From: Stenotrophomonas maltophilia
GTDB taxonomy: Bacteria; Pseudomonadota; Gammaproteobacteria; Xanthomonadales; Xanthomonadaceae
Assembly: GCF_004684085.1 (NCBI RefSeq)
Contig: NZ_SRHZ01000029.1
Location: 124,001 to 188,000 of the forward strand
Reading direction: 5' to 3'
Length of the DNA stretch: 64,000 nucleotides
Part shown: piece after piece, positions 26,899 through 37,145 of the stretch
Layout: each line of letters opens with the position of its first letter
Position numbering within the stretch: the first letter of the stretch is position 1
The notes under the pieces: model-generated
What the model was told of the DNA's origin: nothing
What the model saw: only the letters and a program-made list of their open reading frames with translations
Database searches by the model: none
Program-made: the position numbers and the translations under genes

Positions 26899-27729
26899 AT
26901 GAAACTGTGTGGATTCGAGGTCGGGCTGGATCAGCCCCTGTTCCTGATCGCCGGCCCCTGCGTGATCGAGTCGATGCAGCTGCAGCTCGATACCGCCGGC
27001 AAGTTGAAGGAAGTCACCGACAAGCTCGGCGTCAACTTCATCTTCAAGTCCAGTTTCGACAAGGCCAACCGCACTTCGGGCACCGCGTTCCGCGGCCCGG
27101 GCATGGAAGAAGGCCTGAAGGTCCTGGCCGAGGTCAAGAAGCAGATCGGCGTGCCGGTGCTGACCGATGTCCACGAGTACACCCCGATGGATGAAGTGGC
27201 CTCGGTGGTGGACGTGCTGCAGACGCCCGCGTTCCTGGTCCGCCAGACCGACTTCATCACCAAGGTGTGTGCGGCCGGCAAGCCGGTCAACATCAAGAAG
27301 GGCCAGTTCCTGGCGCCGTGGGACATGAAGCCCGTCGTGGAGAAGGCCAAGGCCACCGGCAACGAGCAGATCATGGTCTGCGAGCGTGGCGCCAGCTTCG
27401 GCTACAACAACCTGGTCAGCGACATGCGCTCGCTGGCCGTGATGCGCGACACCGGCTGCCCGGTGGTGTTCGATGCCACCCATTCGGTGCAGTTGCCGGG
27501 CGGGCAGGGCACCAGTTCCGGTGGCCAGCGCGAACACGTGCCGGTGCTGGCGCGTGCCGCGGTGGCGGTGGGCATCTCCGGCCTGTTTGCCGAGACCCAT
27601 CCGGACCCGTCCAAGGCGCTGTCCGATGGCCCCAACGCGTGGCCGCTGGACCAGATGGAAGCGCTGCTGGAGACCCTGATGGAGCTTGATGCGGTGACCA
27701 AGAAGCACGGCTTCTCGCGCTTCGCGTGA
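26899..27729 (+). CDS. kdsA: 3-deoxy-8-phosphooctulonate synthase
   Basis: A 276-residue KDO8P synthase joining arabinose 5-phosphate and phosphoenolpyruvate, needed for the LPS inner core. Motifs include AGPCVIES near residues 19-26, [21 protein letters not shown] and [16 protein letters not shown]. The Cys in AGPCVIES sits where E. coli has Asn26, marking the metal-dependent class. The stop overlaps the GTG of the next gene. Confidence 0.97.
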   Translation: MKLCGFEVGLDQPLFLIAGPCVIESMQLQLDTAGKLKEVTDKLGVNFIFKSSFDKANRTSGTAFRGPGMEEGLKVLAEVKKQIGVPVLTDVHEYTPMDEVASVVDVLQTPAFLVRQTDFITKVCAAGKPVNIKKGQFLAPWDMKPVVEKAKATGNEQIMVCERGASFGYNNLVSDMRSLAVMRDTGCPVVFDATHSVQLPGGQGTSSGGQREHVPVLARAAVAVGISGLFAETHPDPSKALSDGPNAWPLDQMEALLETLMELDAVTKKHGFSRFA

Positions 27730-28073
27730 GCCAGGACCCGTGGGCGACGCCGGCAACCCAGCGTCGTCGCCCGCACTGGAAACAGTGGCCGTGGGGCCTG
27801 ATTGCACTGGGCCTGGCCGTGCTGTTCACCGTGGGCATATTCGGTCTGGTGCTGATCGGCGCCGCGTCCGTGCGGCCACCCGGTGATGGCAGCAGCGCAC
27901 TCAATCTGCGGGCGTACTTCATTGCGCTGCTGGTGGCAGAGCTGCTCGGTGCGGTGGGATGCATCGCTGCCGCTGTGCTGGCCTGGCGGCTGAATCGCGG
28001 CAAGGTCACGGCTGGGCTGGCGATCATCCTGCTCTCGCTGTGGCTGGGCGCCCTGTTCTACGGATTGCTTTGA
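27726..28073 (+). CDS. small membrane protein, first of a paralogous pair
   Basis: A 115-residue protein with two to three membrane helices (about 23-47, 64-88 and 95-113) and a short polar N terminus. Start is GTG at 27726, overlapping the kdsA stop (GTGA), so it is translationally coupled. [12 protein letters not shown] and a RPPGDG motif after helix 1 recur in the next gene, so the two are paralogues. Function unknown. Confidence 0.75.
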   Translation: MSQDPWATPATQRRRPHWKQWPWGLIALGLAVLFTVGIFGLVLIGAASVRPPGDGSSALNLRAYFIALLVAELLGAVGCIAAAVLAWRLNRGKVTAGLAIILLSLWLGALFYGLL

Positions 28074-28402
28074 TGAATACGACTACATCGGCGCGTGGCT
28101 GGCCCTGGGGCCTGATCGCCCTGGGGCTGTCGGTGTTGACCTGGATCGCCCTGGTGGTAGGCGTGCTGGCCTTTACGTCCGGTTTCCGGCCGCCGGGGGA
28201 CGGGAACAACGGCGTGCAGGCCACGCAGTGGTGGTTGCTGGGCGCGCTGGTCACGATGGTGCTGTCCTTCCTGGGCAGCCCGGTGGCGATGGTGCTGGCC
28301 TGGCGACGGCGGCGTGGCCCCATCCTGGCGGCGATTGCCGGTGCATTGCTGGTGATGCTGGTGTCGATGGTCTTGATCGTGATCGGGTCCAGCTGGGGCT
28401 GA
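28073..28402 (+). CDS. small membrane protein, second of a paralogous pair
   Basis: A 109-residue protein with three probable helices (about 11-33, 49-72 and 78-105). It shares [12 protein letters not shown] and the FRPPGDG loop with the preceding protein. Its ATG overlaps the upstream TGA (TGATG). It lies in the kdsA-eno interval. No domain is recognised. Confidence 0.75.
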   Translation: MNTTTSARGWPWGLIALGLSVLTWIALVVGVLAFTSGFRPPGDGNNGVQATQWWLLGALVTMVLSFLGSPVAMVLAWRRRRGPILAAIAGALLVMLVSMVLIVIGSSWG

Positions 28403-28445
28403 AGCCGCCCATGCCATTTGGCAAGTGGCGGGCAGCCGGGGATAA

Positions 28446-29792
<1,347 letters not shown>

Positions 29793-29796
29793 TCCG

Positions 29797-30150
29797 ATGC
29801 GCGACTGGCGCTGGATGCTGCTGGTGCTGGCCCTGTTGCTGGGCTGGCTGCAGTATCGCTTCTGGTTTGGTCCGGGCAATTCGGGTGAAGTCATGATGCT
29901 CGAGGCCCAGGTCACCAACCAGGAGCGCGACAATGAGGGCCTGCAGCAGCGCAATGATGCGTTGGCTGCCGAAGTGAAGGACCTCAAGGAAGGCCAGTCC
30001 GCCATCGAGGAGCGCGCGCGCAGCGAGCTGGGCATGATCAAGCCTGGCGAGAAGTTCTACCGCGTGGTCGAGGATGCACCGGTCCATCCGGTGCAGCCCG
30101 CCGCTGGCGTCAGCGCGCAGGTGGGCGAACACCCGGCGGACGTGCCATGA
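29797..30150 (+). CDS. ftsB: cell division protein FtsB
   Basis: A 117-residue single-pass protein: short cytoplasmic start, a membrane helix at about 4-23, then a periplasmic coiled coil (about 30-75, [20 protein letters not shown] in the core) and a 40-residue Pro/Val-rich tail. With FtsL and FtsQ it links the divisome to septal synthesis. The eno-ftsB-ispD order is the usual gammaproteobacterial one. The stop overlaps ispD by 4 bases. Confidence 0.92.
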   Translation: MRDWRWMLLVLALLLGWLQYRFWFGPGNSGEVMMLEAQVTNQERDNEGLQQRNDALAAEVKDLKEGQSAIEERARSELGMIKPGEKFYRVVEDAPVHPVQPAAGVSAQVGEHPADVP

Positions 30151-30845
30151 GCGCGGCGATCTGGGTGGTGGTTCCGGCCGCCGGTCGTGGCGCCCGTTTC
30201 GGCGCGCCGCTGCCCAAGCAGTACCTGCAGGCGGGAGGGCAGATCCTGCTCGCCCACACCCTGGATGCACTGATGGCACATCCGGCCGTGGCCGGGGCGA
30301 TGGTGGTGATCGGCCAGGACGATGCCGACTGGCCGGGCTGGAGCGAATGGGCCGGCAAGCCGGTGCTGACCTGCATCGGTGGCGCGACCCGTGCGGCCTC
30401 GGTGCTGGCCGGGCTGCAGGCGCTGCCGGAGACGGTGCGCGCCGACGAGTTCGTGCTGGTCCACGACGCAGCGCGCCCCAACCTGTCGCCGGCCGATCTC
30501 GGTCGCCTGCTTGAAGTCGGTCGTACCGACCCGGTCGGCGCGATTCTCGCCGCACCGGTGCGTGACACCCTCAAGCGCGCTGGCGACGACGGTGGCATCG
30601 ATGGCACCGAGCCGCGCGAGCGCCTGTGGCGCGCACTGACGCCGCAGTTGTTCCGTCGCCACCAGCTCAGCCGCGCGCTGACCGAAGCTGCCGCTGCCGG
30701 CGTTGAAGTCACCGACGAGGCCATGGCCATGGAGCGTCAGGGCCAGCGCCCGCTGCTGGTGGAAGGCAGCGAGGACAACTTCAAGGTCACCACCCCGGCC
30801 GATCTGGACCGGTTTGAATTCGTACTTTCCCGCCGCGCCGGCTGA
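30147..30845 (+). CDS. ispD: 2-C-methyl-D-erythritol 4-phosphate cytidylyltransferase
   Basis: A 232-residue enzyme of the MEP isoprenoid pathway, making CDP-methylerythritol from MEP and CTP. The nucleotide-binding [17 protein letters not shown] is near residues 8-24; [10 protein letters not shown] and TDEAMAME with the basic GxxxxxKVT end ([10 protein letters not shown]) follow. ATGA overlap with ftsB; ispF follows after 34 bases. Confidence 0.96.
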   Translation: MSAAIWVVVPAAGRGARFGAPLPKQYLQAGGQILLAHTLDALMAHPAVAGAMVVIGQDDADWPGWSEWAGKPVLTCIGGATRAASVLAGLQALPETVRADEFVLVHDAARPNLSPADLGRLLEVGRTDPVGAILAAPVRDTLKRAGDDGGIDGTEPRERLWRALTPQLFRRHQLSRALTEAAAAGVEVTDEAMAMERQGQRPLLVEGSEDNFKVTTPADLDRFEFVLSRRAG

Positions 30846-30879
30846 TTGCCCGCGCGGCCCTGCTGCAAGGGTTGTATCC

Positions 30880-31377
30880 ATGAGCACCGCACCGTTCCCG
30901 CCCGTCCGCATCGGCCAGGGCTACGACGTCCATGCCTTCGGTGAAGGCGACCACATCATGCTCGGCGGAGTGAATGTGCCGCACAGCTGCGGCGTGCTCG
31001 CGCACAGCGATGGCGACGTGATCCTGCACGCGCTGTGCGATGCGATGCTCGGCGCGTTGGCGCTGGGTGACATCGGCCAGCATTTTCCGCCGAGTGATGA
31101 CCGCTGGAAGGGCGCCGACAGCAGTGATTTCGTACGCCACTGCGACAGCCTGCTGCGCGAGCGCGGCTGGCGTGTCGGCAACACCGACATCACCGTGATC
31201 TGCGAACGGCCCAAGGTCGGCCCGCACGCATCGGCCATGCGCGCGCGCATCGGCGAGCTGCTGCAGCTGCCGCTGGACGCGGTCAGCGTCAAGGCGACTA
31301 CCTCGGAGAAGCTGGGCTTCACCGGGCGTGGCGAAGGTATCGCCGCGCAGGCGGTGGTGCTGCTGGTGGCCGCATGA
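30880..31377 (+). CDS. ispF: 2-C-methyl-D-erythritol 2,4-cyclodiphosphate synthase
   Basis: A 165-residue trimeric zinc enzyme of the MEP pathway. [15 protein letters not shown] carries the metal Asp and His; [30 protein letters not shown] and [19 protein letters not shown] complete the signatures. The longer upstream frame is ispD antiframe; the start [12 protein letters not shown] at 30880 is the natural one. The stop overlaps truD (ATGA). Confidence 0.97.
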   Translation: MSTAPFPPVRIGQGYDVHAFGEGDHIMLGGVNVPHSCGVLAHSDGDVILHALCDAMLGALALGDIGQHFPPSDDRWKGADSSDFVRHCDSLLRERGWRVGNTDITVICERPKVGPHASAMRARIGELLQLPLDAVSVKATTSEKLGFTGRGEGIAAQAVVLLVAA

Positions 31378-32405
31378 TTCCGCTGCCGCTCGCGTTTGGA
31401 GCGCCGCTGCTGAAGGCACGCATCCGCACCACGCCGGAAGATTTCCAGGTTGACGAACTGCCGGCCTTCGAGGCTACCGGCGAAGGCGAACACCTGCTGC
31501 TGCACATCCGCAAGCGTGGTGCCAACACCGTTCACGTGGCCAAAGTGCTGGCCACGTGGGCCGGCCTGCCGGAGATGGCTGTGAGCTATGCCGGCATGAA
31601 AGATCGGAATGCGGTCACCACCCAGCGCTTCAGCGTGCACCTGCCCAAGCGCATTGCACCTGACCTGGCCACGCTGGCCAGTGATGAAATCGAAGTGATC
31701 GAATCCACCTGGCACAACCGCAAGCTGCAGCGTGGTGCGCTGGCCGGCAACCGCTTCAAGCTGGTACTGCGCGAGGTGCAGGGTGATGCTGCAGCGATCA
31801 GCGAACGCCTGCAGCAGATCGCCGAGCGGGGCCTGCCGAACTGGTTTGGCGAGCAGCGTTTTGGCCGTGACGGTGGCAACGTGCCGGCGGCGCTGGCAAT
31901 GTTCGGTGGCCGTCGCATGCGCAAGGACCAGCGTTCGCTGCTGCTGTCGGCCGCCCGTTCGGCGCTGTTCAACCGCGTGCTGGCCGCACGTGTAGAGCAG
32001 GGCAACTGGGATCAGCCGCTGGACGGTGAAGTGTGGATGCTCGATGGCAGTCGCAGCGTGTTCGGCCCTGAGCCGTACACCGATGTGCTGGCCGAGCGCC
32101 TGGCGCGTTTCGACATCCATCCCAGCGCACCCCTGTGGGGTGAAGGCGAGCTGCGCAGTGCCGATGCTGCGCGCGAGCTGGAGCTGGCCGCGCTGCATGA
32201 CGACGAATCCAAGGCCTTGCGCGTGGGTCTGGAAGACGCGCGCCTGAAGCAGGAACGCCGTTCGCTGCGGCTGCGACCGGCGCTGCTGCAGCACCAGTGG
32301 CTGGCCGACGACGTGCTGGAACTGTCGTTCGCGCTGCCGCCGGGCTGCTACGCCACCGCCGTGCTGCACGAGCTCGGCCCGGTGGAAGACGCCTCGCAGG
32401 CCTGA
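31374..32405 (+). CDS. truD: tRNA pseudouridine(13) synthase
   Basis: A 343-residue TruD that converts U13 of tRNA-Glu to pseudouridine. Motifs: [20 protein letters not shown] (in parts), [14 protein letters not shown], the catalytic Asp in [16 protein letters not shown] near residue 77, and [14 protein letters not shown]. Last gene of the eno-truD cluster; the dense SMAG array begins about 30 bases after its stop. Confidence 0.96.
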   Translation: MIPLPLAFGAPLLKARIRTTPEDFQVDELPAFEATGEGEHLLLHIRKRGANTVHVAKVLATWAGLPEMAVSYAGMKDRNAVTTQRFSVHLPKRIAPDLATLASDEIEVIESTWHNRKLQRGALAGNRFKLVLREVQGDAAAISERLQQIAERGLPNWFGEQRFGRDGGNVPAALAMFGGRRMRKDQRSLLLSAARSALFNRVLAARVEQGNWDQPLDGEVWMLDGSRSVFGPEPYTDVLAERLARFDIHPSAPLWGEGELRSADAARELELAALHDDESKALRVGLEDARLKQERRSLRLRPALLQHQWLADDVLELSFALPPGCYATAVLHELGPVEDASQA

Positions 32406-32433
32406 CAGAAAAAGCGGGGCGGAGGCGAAGATC

Positions 32434-32854
32434 ATCCACGCATGGCGTGGATCTACTTTCCTCCGCTCGCCACAGTAGATCCACGCCACGCGTGGATAGC
32501 CGTCAGTAGATCCACGCCACGCGTGGATAGCCACAGTAGATCCACGCCACGCGTGGATAGCCGTCAGTAGATCCACGCCACGCGTGGATAGCCCCACGCG
32601 TGGATAGCCACAGTAGATCCACGCCACGCGTGGATAGCCGTCAGTAGATCCACGCCACGCGTGGATAGCCACAGTAGATCCACGCCACGCGTGGATAGCC
32701 GTCAGTAGATCCACGCCACGCGTGGATAGCCGTCAGTAGATCCACGCCACGCGTGGATGGGTCGTCAGTAGATCCACGCCACGCGTGGATGGGTCGTCAG
32801 TAGATCCACGCCACGCGTGGATGGGGCGTCAGTAGATCCACGCCATGCGTGGAT
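32434..32854. repeat. SMAG repeat array: 12 direct copies, one truncated, one inverted
   Basis: One reverse unit (32434-32456) is followed by 12 forward units GTAG-ATCCACGC-CAC-GCGTGGAT starting at 32475, 32506, 32536, 32567, 32613, 32644, 32674, 32705, 32736, 32768, 32800 and 32832. A 5'-truncated unit sits near 32594. Starts are 30-32 bases apart except across the truncated copy (46). Linkers are 7-9 bases of three types (AGCCGTCA, AGCCACA, GGGTCGTCA). The last copy has CAT in the loop, as do single units elsewhere; all others have CAC. Confidence 0.95.
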
Positions 32855-32862
32855 GCGTTATC

Positions 32863-33402
32863 TCACCGACGCGCCAGCAGCACCAGCATCGCACCGGTAC
32901 CGCCTTGCCCGGTCGGCGCCGAATGGAATGCCAGCACGTCGTTGCGCAGCCGCAGCAGGCGATCGACCAGGTTCTTCAGCACCGGCGCGCCGCCGTCGGA
33001 CTGCAGGCCCTTGCCGTGGATGATGCGCACGCAGCCATATTCGTGTGCATGCGCCTCCAGCAGGAACTGGCGCAACAGCGCCTCCGCCTGCGCCGCGGTT
33101 GCACCATGCAGGTCCAGTTCGTCCTGTACCGAGTACTGGCCACGCTTGAGCCGCTGGAACACCCGCGGTGGCAGGTTGTCGCGTCGATAACTGGCCACGT
33201 CACCGGCTTCCAGGGGTGTACTGTCGCGCAGCAGCCGGGCGAACTCACCGGCGGCTTCCGCCTCGTCGCGCTCGGCCATGCGCGCGCGCGGTTTCGGTCG
33301 TGGCGCGGTGGGTGCCGGCTCGACTTCCTTGCGCAGCGGCGTCACTTCGCCGATCGCCGCACGGAACAATGCGGCCGGATCTTCATCTTCAGGGTGCGAC
33401 AT
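32863..33402 (-). CDS. Smr-domain protein
   Basis: A 179-residue protein. A charged N-terminal half (about 1-95) precedes an Smr (small MutS-related) domain: DELDLHGATAAQAEALLRQF, CVRIIHGKGLQSDGGAPVL with the HGKG motif, and a C-terminal AMLVLLARR strand. Stand-alone Smr proteins are DNA or RNA endonucleases linked to repair or ribosome rescue. The start MSHPEDEDPAAL at 33402 avoids an unlikely extension. It points into the SMAG array 9 bases downstream. Confidence 0.88.
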   Translation of the reverse strand: MSHPEDEDPAALFRAAIGEVTPLRKEVEPAPTAPRPKPRARMAERDEAEAAGEFARLLRDSTPLEAGDVASYRRDNLPPRVFQRLKRGQYSVQDELDLHGATAAQAEALLRQFLLEAHAHEYGCVRIIHGKGLQSDGGAPVLKNLVDRLLRLRNDVLAFHSAPTGQGGTGAMLVLLARR

Positions 33403-33611
33403 GCGCACAGGGTAAACCGCCGGCGTGAGCCTGCCTATGACGATTCGATGTCGGCTGTGACCGCCGGCAGGGTAGGACCGGCGGCTCGCATGCGGCACAA
33501 TAGACGATGCCCTTGCAGGGTCGACGGCTTCCGCAGGGGAGCGCGACGGTCCCGCCCACACTGCACGGTGATGGAATCGAATTCTTGGAAAATCAAGCGC
33601 TTAAATCGAAG

Positions 33612-34391
33612 ATGCGAATCCTGGTCAGCAACGACGACGGTGTCGACGCCGCAGGCATCCGGATGCTTGCCTCGGTCCTGCGCGAAGCCGGCCACGAAGT
33701 GACGGTGGTCGCACCCGACCGCGACCGTTCCGGCGCCAGCAATTCGCTGACCCTGGACCTGCCGATCCGCCTCAAGCGCATCGATCACTACACCGTGTCC
33801 GTAGCCGGCACACCGACCGATTGCGTGCATCTGGCGCTGACCGGCCTGCTTGAATTCGAACCCGACATTGTCGTGTCCGGCATCAACAATGCCGCCAACC
33901 TCGGCGACGACGTGATCTATTCCGGAACCGTCTCGGCGGCAATGGAAGGTCGCTTCCTCGGCCTGCCGGCGGTCGCGGTCTCGCTGGTCACACGCAACCA
34001 CGATCCGAAGCACTTCGAGACCGCCGCGCGTGCCGCGGTGGAGATCGTCGCCCGGCTCAAGGCCGATCCGCTGCCCGCTGACACCATCCTCAACGTCAAC
34101 GTGCCCGACCTGCCCTGGAGCGAGGTCAAGGGCTTCGAGGTTACCCGCCTCGGCAACCGCCACCGCGCAGAAGGCTGCATCGCGCAGAAGGACCCGCGCG
34201 GCAACGAGGTGTACTGGATCGGCCCGGCCGGTCGTGAGCAGGACTCCGGCCCCGGCACCGATTTCCATGCGGTGCGTACCGGCCACATTTCGATCACTCC
34301 GATCCAGGTCGACCTGACCCGCTACCAGGCGTTGGAGAAGGTTGCCAGCTGGGTTGGCGGCCTCAGCGCCGCGCTGGACCAGCCGGCATGA
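33612..34391 (+). CDS. surE: 5'/3'-nucleotidase SurE
   Basis: A 259-residue stationary-phase phosphatase for nucleoside monophosphates. The N terminus [15 protein letters not shown] carries metal-binding Asp8 and Asp9; [24 protein letters not shown] and [19 protein letters not shown] follow. The start at 33612 matches the invariant N terminus. ATGA overlap with pcm. Divergent from the Smr gene. Confidence 0.97.
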   Translation: MRILVSNDDGVDAAGIRMLASVLREAGHEVTVVAPDRDRSGASNSLTLDLPIRLKRIDHYTVSVAGTPTDCVHLALTGLLEFEPDIVVSGINNAANLGDDVIYSGTVSAAMEGRFLGLPAVAVSLVTRNHDPKHFETAARAAVEIVARLKADPLPADTILNVNVPDLPWSEVKGFEVTRLGNRHRAEGCIAQKDPRGNEVYWIGPAGREQDSGPGTDFHAVRTGHISITPIQVDLTRYQALEKVASWVGGLSAALDQPA

Positions 34392-35065
34392 GCCCACGCC
34401 TGCGTCTGCAACCGGAAGCTGTCGGTATCGGCATGACCTCGCAGCGCGTGCGTGACCGCCTGGTCGACCGCCTGCGCGAAGCGGGCATCGCCGACGAATC
34501 CACCTTGAATGCGATCCGGGTGGTTCCGCGCCATCTGTTCATCGATGAGGCGCTGGCCTCCCGTGCCTACGAAGACACCGCCCTGCCGATCGGCCATGGG
34601 CAGACCATCTCGCAACCCTGGGTGGTCGCGCGGATGACCGAAGCGATCCTCCAGGTCTCGCCGAAACGGGTGCTGGAAGTGGGCACCGGTTCGGGTTACC
34701 AGGCCGCCATCCTCGGTGCGCTGGGGCTGGAGGTCTACACCGTCGAGCGCATCGGCGACCTGCTGCGGCAGGCGCGCAAGCGCTTTCGTGCGCTGGGCAT
34801 GAACATCCGTACCAAGCATGATGACGGCCGCGTTGGCTGGGCCGAGCATGGTCCGTTCGATGCCATCGTGGTCACCGCAGCGGCGCCGGCGCTGGTCGAT
34901 GCACTGATCGAACAGCTTGCCGAAGGCGGCCGACTGGTGGCCCCGGTGGGTGGCCCCAGTGCGCAGTCGCTGGTGCAGCTGGACCGCAAGGCCGACGGCA
35001 GCATCGAACAGCACGTGCTGGCGCCGGTCACCTTCGTGCCGCTGCTGTCTGGCATGCTGGACTAA
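34388..35065 (+). CDS. pcm: protein-L-isoaspartate O-methyltransferase
   Basis: A 225-residue SAM-dependent repair enzyme that methylates isoaspartate in aged proteins. The substrate-side [19 protein letters not shown] and the SAM motif [15 protein letters not shown] are visible, with [10 protein letters not shown] and GGRLVAPVG after. It overlaps surE (ATGA) as in E. coli. Confidence 0.96.
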   Translation: MSPRLRLQPEAVGIGMTSQRVRDRLVDRLREAGIADESTLNAIRVVPRHLFIDEALASRAYEDTALPIGHGQTISQPWVVARMTEAILQVSPKRVLEVGTGSGYQAAILGALGLEVYTVERIGDLLRQARKRFRALGMNIRTKHDDGRVGWAEHGPFDAIVVTAAAPALVDALIEQLAEGGRLVAPVGGPSAQSLVQLDRKADGSIEQHVLAPVTFVPLLSGMLD

Positions 35066-35083
35066 TCCACGGAGCAGGGTTGC

Positions 35084-35698
35084 ATGAAGATTTTCGGGCC
35101 GCTGTACGAGCGGGCGATGAAGTGGGCGGCGCACGAACGCGCGCCGACCTACCTGACGGTACTGAGTTTTTTCGAGGCGATCATTTTTCCGGTGATGCCG
35201 GAAGTGATGCTGGCGCCGATGTGCGTGGCCCAACCCAAGCGTGGTTGGTGGTTCGCCACTCTCAGCCTGGCCGGTTCGATGGTCGGCGCGGTGATTGGCT
35301 ACGCGCTGGGTCACTACGCCTTCGAGGCAATCAAGCCGCTGTTCGAAGCGCTGGGCATGCTGCCGGCCATCGAGCAGGGCATCACCACCGTGCAGGCCAA
35401 GATGGCCGAGTCGCCGTGGGCAGTGTTCACCTTCCTGGTGCTGGGCGGCTTCATGCCCATCCCGATGAAGGTCTTCACGTGGGCATCGGGTATCGTCGGC
35501 GTACCGATGCCGCAGTACCTGTTGAGCATGCTGATCGGTCGTGGCAAGCGCGTGTTCGTGCTGGCCGCGGTCATCCGTATCGGTGGTGCGCGTGCCGAAG
35601 CGGCGTTGCGCCGCTGGATTGAACCGCTGGGCTGGATCGCCACCGTGTTGGTGGTGGTGCTGATCGCCTGGCTTGTCTGGAGGTCGAAGTTCGCATGA
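35084..35698 (+). CDS. YqaA-family membrane protein (DedA-like, SNARE-associated)
   Basis: A 204-residue inner-membrane protein of the YqaA/DedA group. SFFEAIIFPVMPEVMLAPM, the GYALGHYAFEAIKPL segment, LGGFMPIPMKVFTWASGIVG and a C-terminal helix (IATVLVVVLIAWLVWR) are visible. Related DedA proteins flip lipid carriers; the role of this branch is unclear. It is coupled to nlpD by an ATGA overlap and follows pcm by 18 bases. Confidence 0.88.
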   Translation: MKIFGPLYERAMKWAAHERAPTYLTVLSFFEAIIFPVMPEVMLAPMCVAQPKRGWWFATLSLAGSMVGAVIGYALGHYAFEAIKPLFEALGMLPAIEQGITTVQAKMAESPWAVFTFLVLGGFMPIPMKVFTWASGIVGVPMPQYLLSMLIGRGKRVFVLAAVIRIGGARAEAALRRWIEPLGWIATVLVVVLIAWLVWRSKFA

Positions 35699-36477
35699 AT
35701 CCTGATCGTCTGAGCAAGGGAGTGCGCATCGCCGCGCTGGCGTTGCTGGTTTCCACCTTGGCCGCCTGCGGCACTGCTACCGTGGTCCGCCCGGGTGGCG
35801 CGACCAGTGGCGGCGTAAGTACGCCGAAGACATCGGTGCCCAAGCCGGGGCAGACCGTTGTCGTGCGCAAGGGTGACACCATCTATGCGCTGGCCCGCAT
35901 CCACGACATCACGCCGGCCGACCTGATTGCCTGGAACAGCCTGGACAACCCCTCGTCAATCCATCCGGGGCAGGTGATCCGCTTGTATCCGGCAGGTGCC
36001 AGCGGTGGTCGCGCACCGACCACGGTGGTGACTCCGCCGCGTTCCGGCGGCAGCACCGCAGGCAGTACCGCGCCGACCACGGCGCCGGCCGGGCCGGTGA
36101 AGAGCAACATCGCCTGGCGCTGGCCGGCCGATGGTGCCGTCGTGGGCCGCTACGTGGCGGGCGACGCGACCAAGCAGGGCGTGGACATCGCGGGCACCAG
36201 CGGCCAGGCGGTCAAGGCCACTGCCAATGGCGTGGTGGTGTATTCCGGCGCCGGCCTGGTCGGCTACGGCGAGCTGATCATCATCAAGCACAGCGACCAG
36301 TGGCTGTCGGCCTACGGCCACAACCGCAAGCGCCTGGTGAATGAAGGCCAGAGCGTGAAGGCCGGTGAGCAGATCGCCGAGATGGGCCGTACCGGTGCGA
36401 ACCGCGACATGGTCCACTTCGAGATTCGCTACAACGGCAAGCCGGTCGACCCGCAGCAGTACCTGCCGGCGCGCTGA
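35695..36477 (+). CDS. nlpD: NlpD-like lipoprotein (LysM plus degenerate LytM/M23)
   Basis: A 260-residue lipoprotein. The signal peptide ends in lipobox LAACG (about residues 20-24). A LysM domain (VRKGDTIYALARIHDITPAD, about 58-102) binds glycan, a Pro/Thr/Ala linker follows, then a LytM domain. The metal ligands of active M23 enzymes are missing: the HGxD site reads KQGVD, and the HxH site reads MVHFEI, with one His kept in AYGHN. It therefore probably activates an amidase (as E. coli NlpD does AmiC) rather than cutting peptidoglycan. rpoS does not follow. Confidence 0.92.
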   Translation: MNPDRLSKGVRIAALALLVSTLAACGTATVVRPGGATSGGVSTPKTSVPKPGQTVVVRKGDTIYALARIHDITPADLIAWNSLDNPSSIHPGQVIRLYPAGASGGRAPTTVVTPPRSGGSTAGSTAPTTAPAGPVKSNIAWRWPADGAVVGRYVAGDATKQGVDIAGTSGQAVKATANGVVVYSGAGLVGYGELIIIKHSDQWLSAYGHNRKRLVNEGQSVKAGEQIAEMGRTGANRDMVHFEIRYNGKPVDPQQYLPAR

Positions 36478-36509
36478 TCGCCAGATTCGCCATCTGGGCG
36501 GATCCCCGG

Positions 36510-36528
36510 CCCGGCGTAGCACGCCGGG
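36510..36528 (+). terminator. hairpin after nlpD
   Basis: CCCGGCGT-AGC-ACGCCGGG then GCGTTT; a weak terminator candidate for the surE-nlpD operon. A small CAGAT/ATCTG stem precedes it. Confidence 0.5.
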
Positions 36529-36569
36529 CGTTTGCCGGCGGCGTGGCCCATGGGCCGCAAACACGCACC

Positions 36570-36620
36570 CGCTACAACGGCAAACCGGTTGACCCGCAGC
36601 AGTACCTGCCGGCGCGCTAG
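36570..36620 (+). pseudogene. duplicate of the nlpD 3' end
   Basis: The 51 bases repeat the last 51 bases of nlpD (36427-36477), including the final residues RYNGKPVDPQQYLPAR and a stop. Differences are AAG to AAA, GTC to GTT and TGA to TAG, all silent. There is no start or upstream coding, so it is a gene fragment. Confidence 0.85.
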
Positions 36621-36634
36621 CGCGGGCAGGTACG

Positions 36635-36749
36635 GTAGCGCCGGGCCATGCCCGGCGGCTTTACGCCGGGATGCGCAGCTACCCGAGCATGGGCTCGGGC
36701 GCTACAGGCGGTGTGTGATCCAGGGTAGCGCCGGGCCATGCCCGGCGGC
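36635..36749. repeat. three SMAG units (GCCGGGCCATGCCCGGC type)
   Basis: Forward units at 36635-36659 and 36725-36749 (GTAGCGCCGGGCCATGCCCGG cores, in parts) flank a reverse unit at 36682-36705 with the CCCGAGCATGGGCTCGGG core. Confidence 0.85.
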
Positions 36750-36757
36750 TCCAGCCC

Positions 36758-37132
36758 TCAACCTTCCAGAATGAAGGCGGCGGCAACCTTGCGGCCTTCG
36801 CCGGCAAGGATGTTGAAGGTGCGGGCGGCGGCCGGATTGTTCATTACTTCCAGGCCGATGCCTCGGGTCAGGCAGGCCGCCATCACCACCGCCGGCGGAA
36901 ACACCTGGCGGTCACCGGTGCCCAGCACGATCAGCGCCGGGTTCAGTGCCAGGATCGGCTCCAGGTCGGCCAGCTGCAGCTCGGCGGCACGTGTCACCGG
37001 CCACTGCTCGACCAACTGGTCCGGGGTCAGGAAGAAGCTGCTGCCCAGCACCTGGTCGTTGACCTTGGCCGAGCGCCCGTCGGCAGCGCGCAGGCTGTAG
37101 GCGTAATCGGGCGGTTCGTGGTTCAGCTGCAT
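36758..37132 (-). CDS. Mth938-like domain protein (DUF498)
   Basis: A 124-residue protein of the Mth938/DUF498 fold, related to the NDUFAF3 assembly factor of complex I. Visible: GSSFFLTPDQLVEQWPV, LIVLGTGDRQVFPPA and GIGLEVMNNPAAARTFNILA. Bacterial members have no settled role. The start MQLNHEPPDYAYS at 37132 is chosen by family N terminus. It lies 13 bases after yhbY on the same strand. Confidence 0.85.
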   Translation of the reverse strand: MQLNHEPPDYAYSLRAADGRSAKVNDQVLGSSFFLTPDQLVEQWPVTRAAELQLADLEPILALNPALIVLGTGDRQVFPPAVVMAACLTRGIGLEVMNNPAAARTFNILAGEGRKVAAAFILEG

Positions 37133-37145
37133 GGCAGTAGGGCGA

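Noticed and set aside
30921-32714. Long minus-strand open frame with repeated HAWRGST peptides
   Set aside because: It is the translation of the SMAG array fused with the antisense of truD and ispF; the peptide repeats mirror the DNA repeats.
32475-32854. Regular direct repeats resembling a CRISPR array
   Set aside because: Linkers are only 7-9 bases and of three recurring types, and the repeat is the SMAG palindrome found singly all over the window. No cas gene is nearby.
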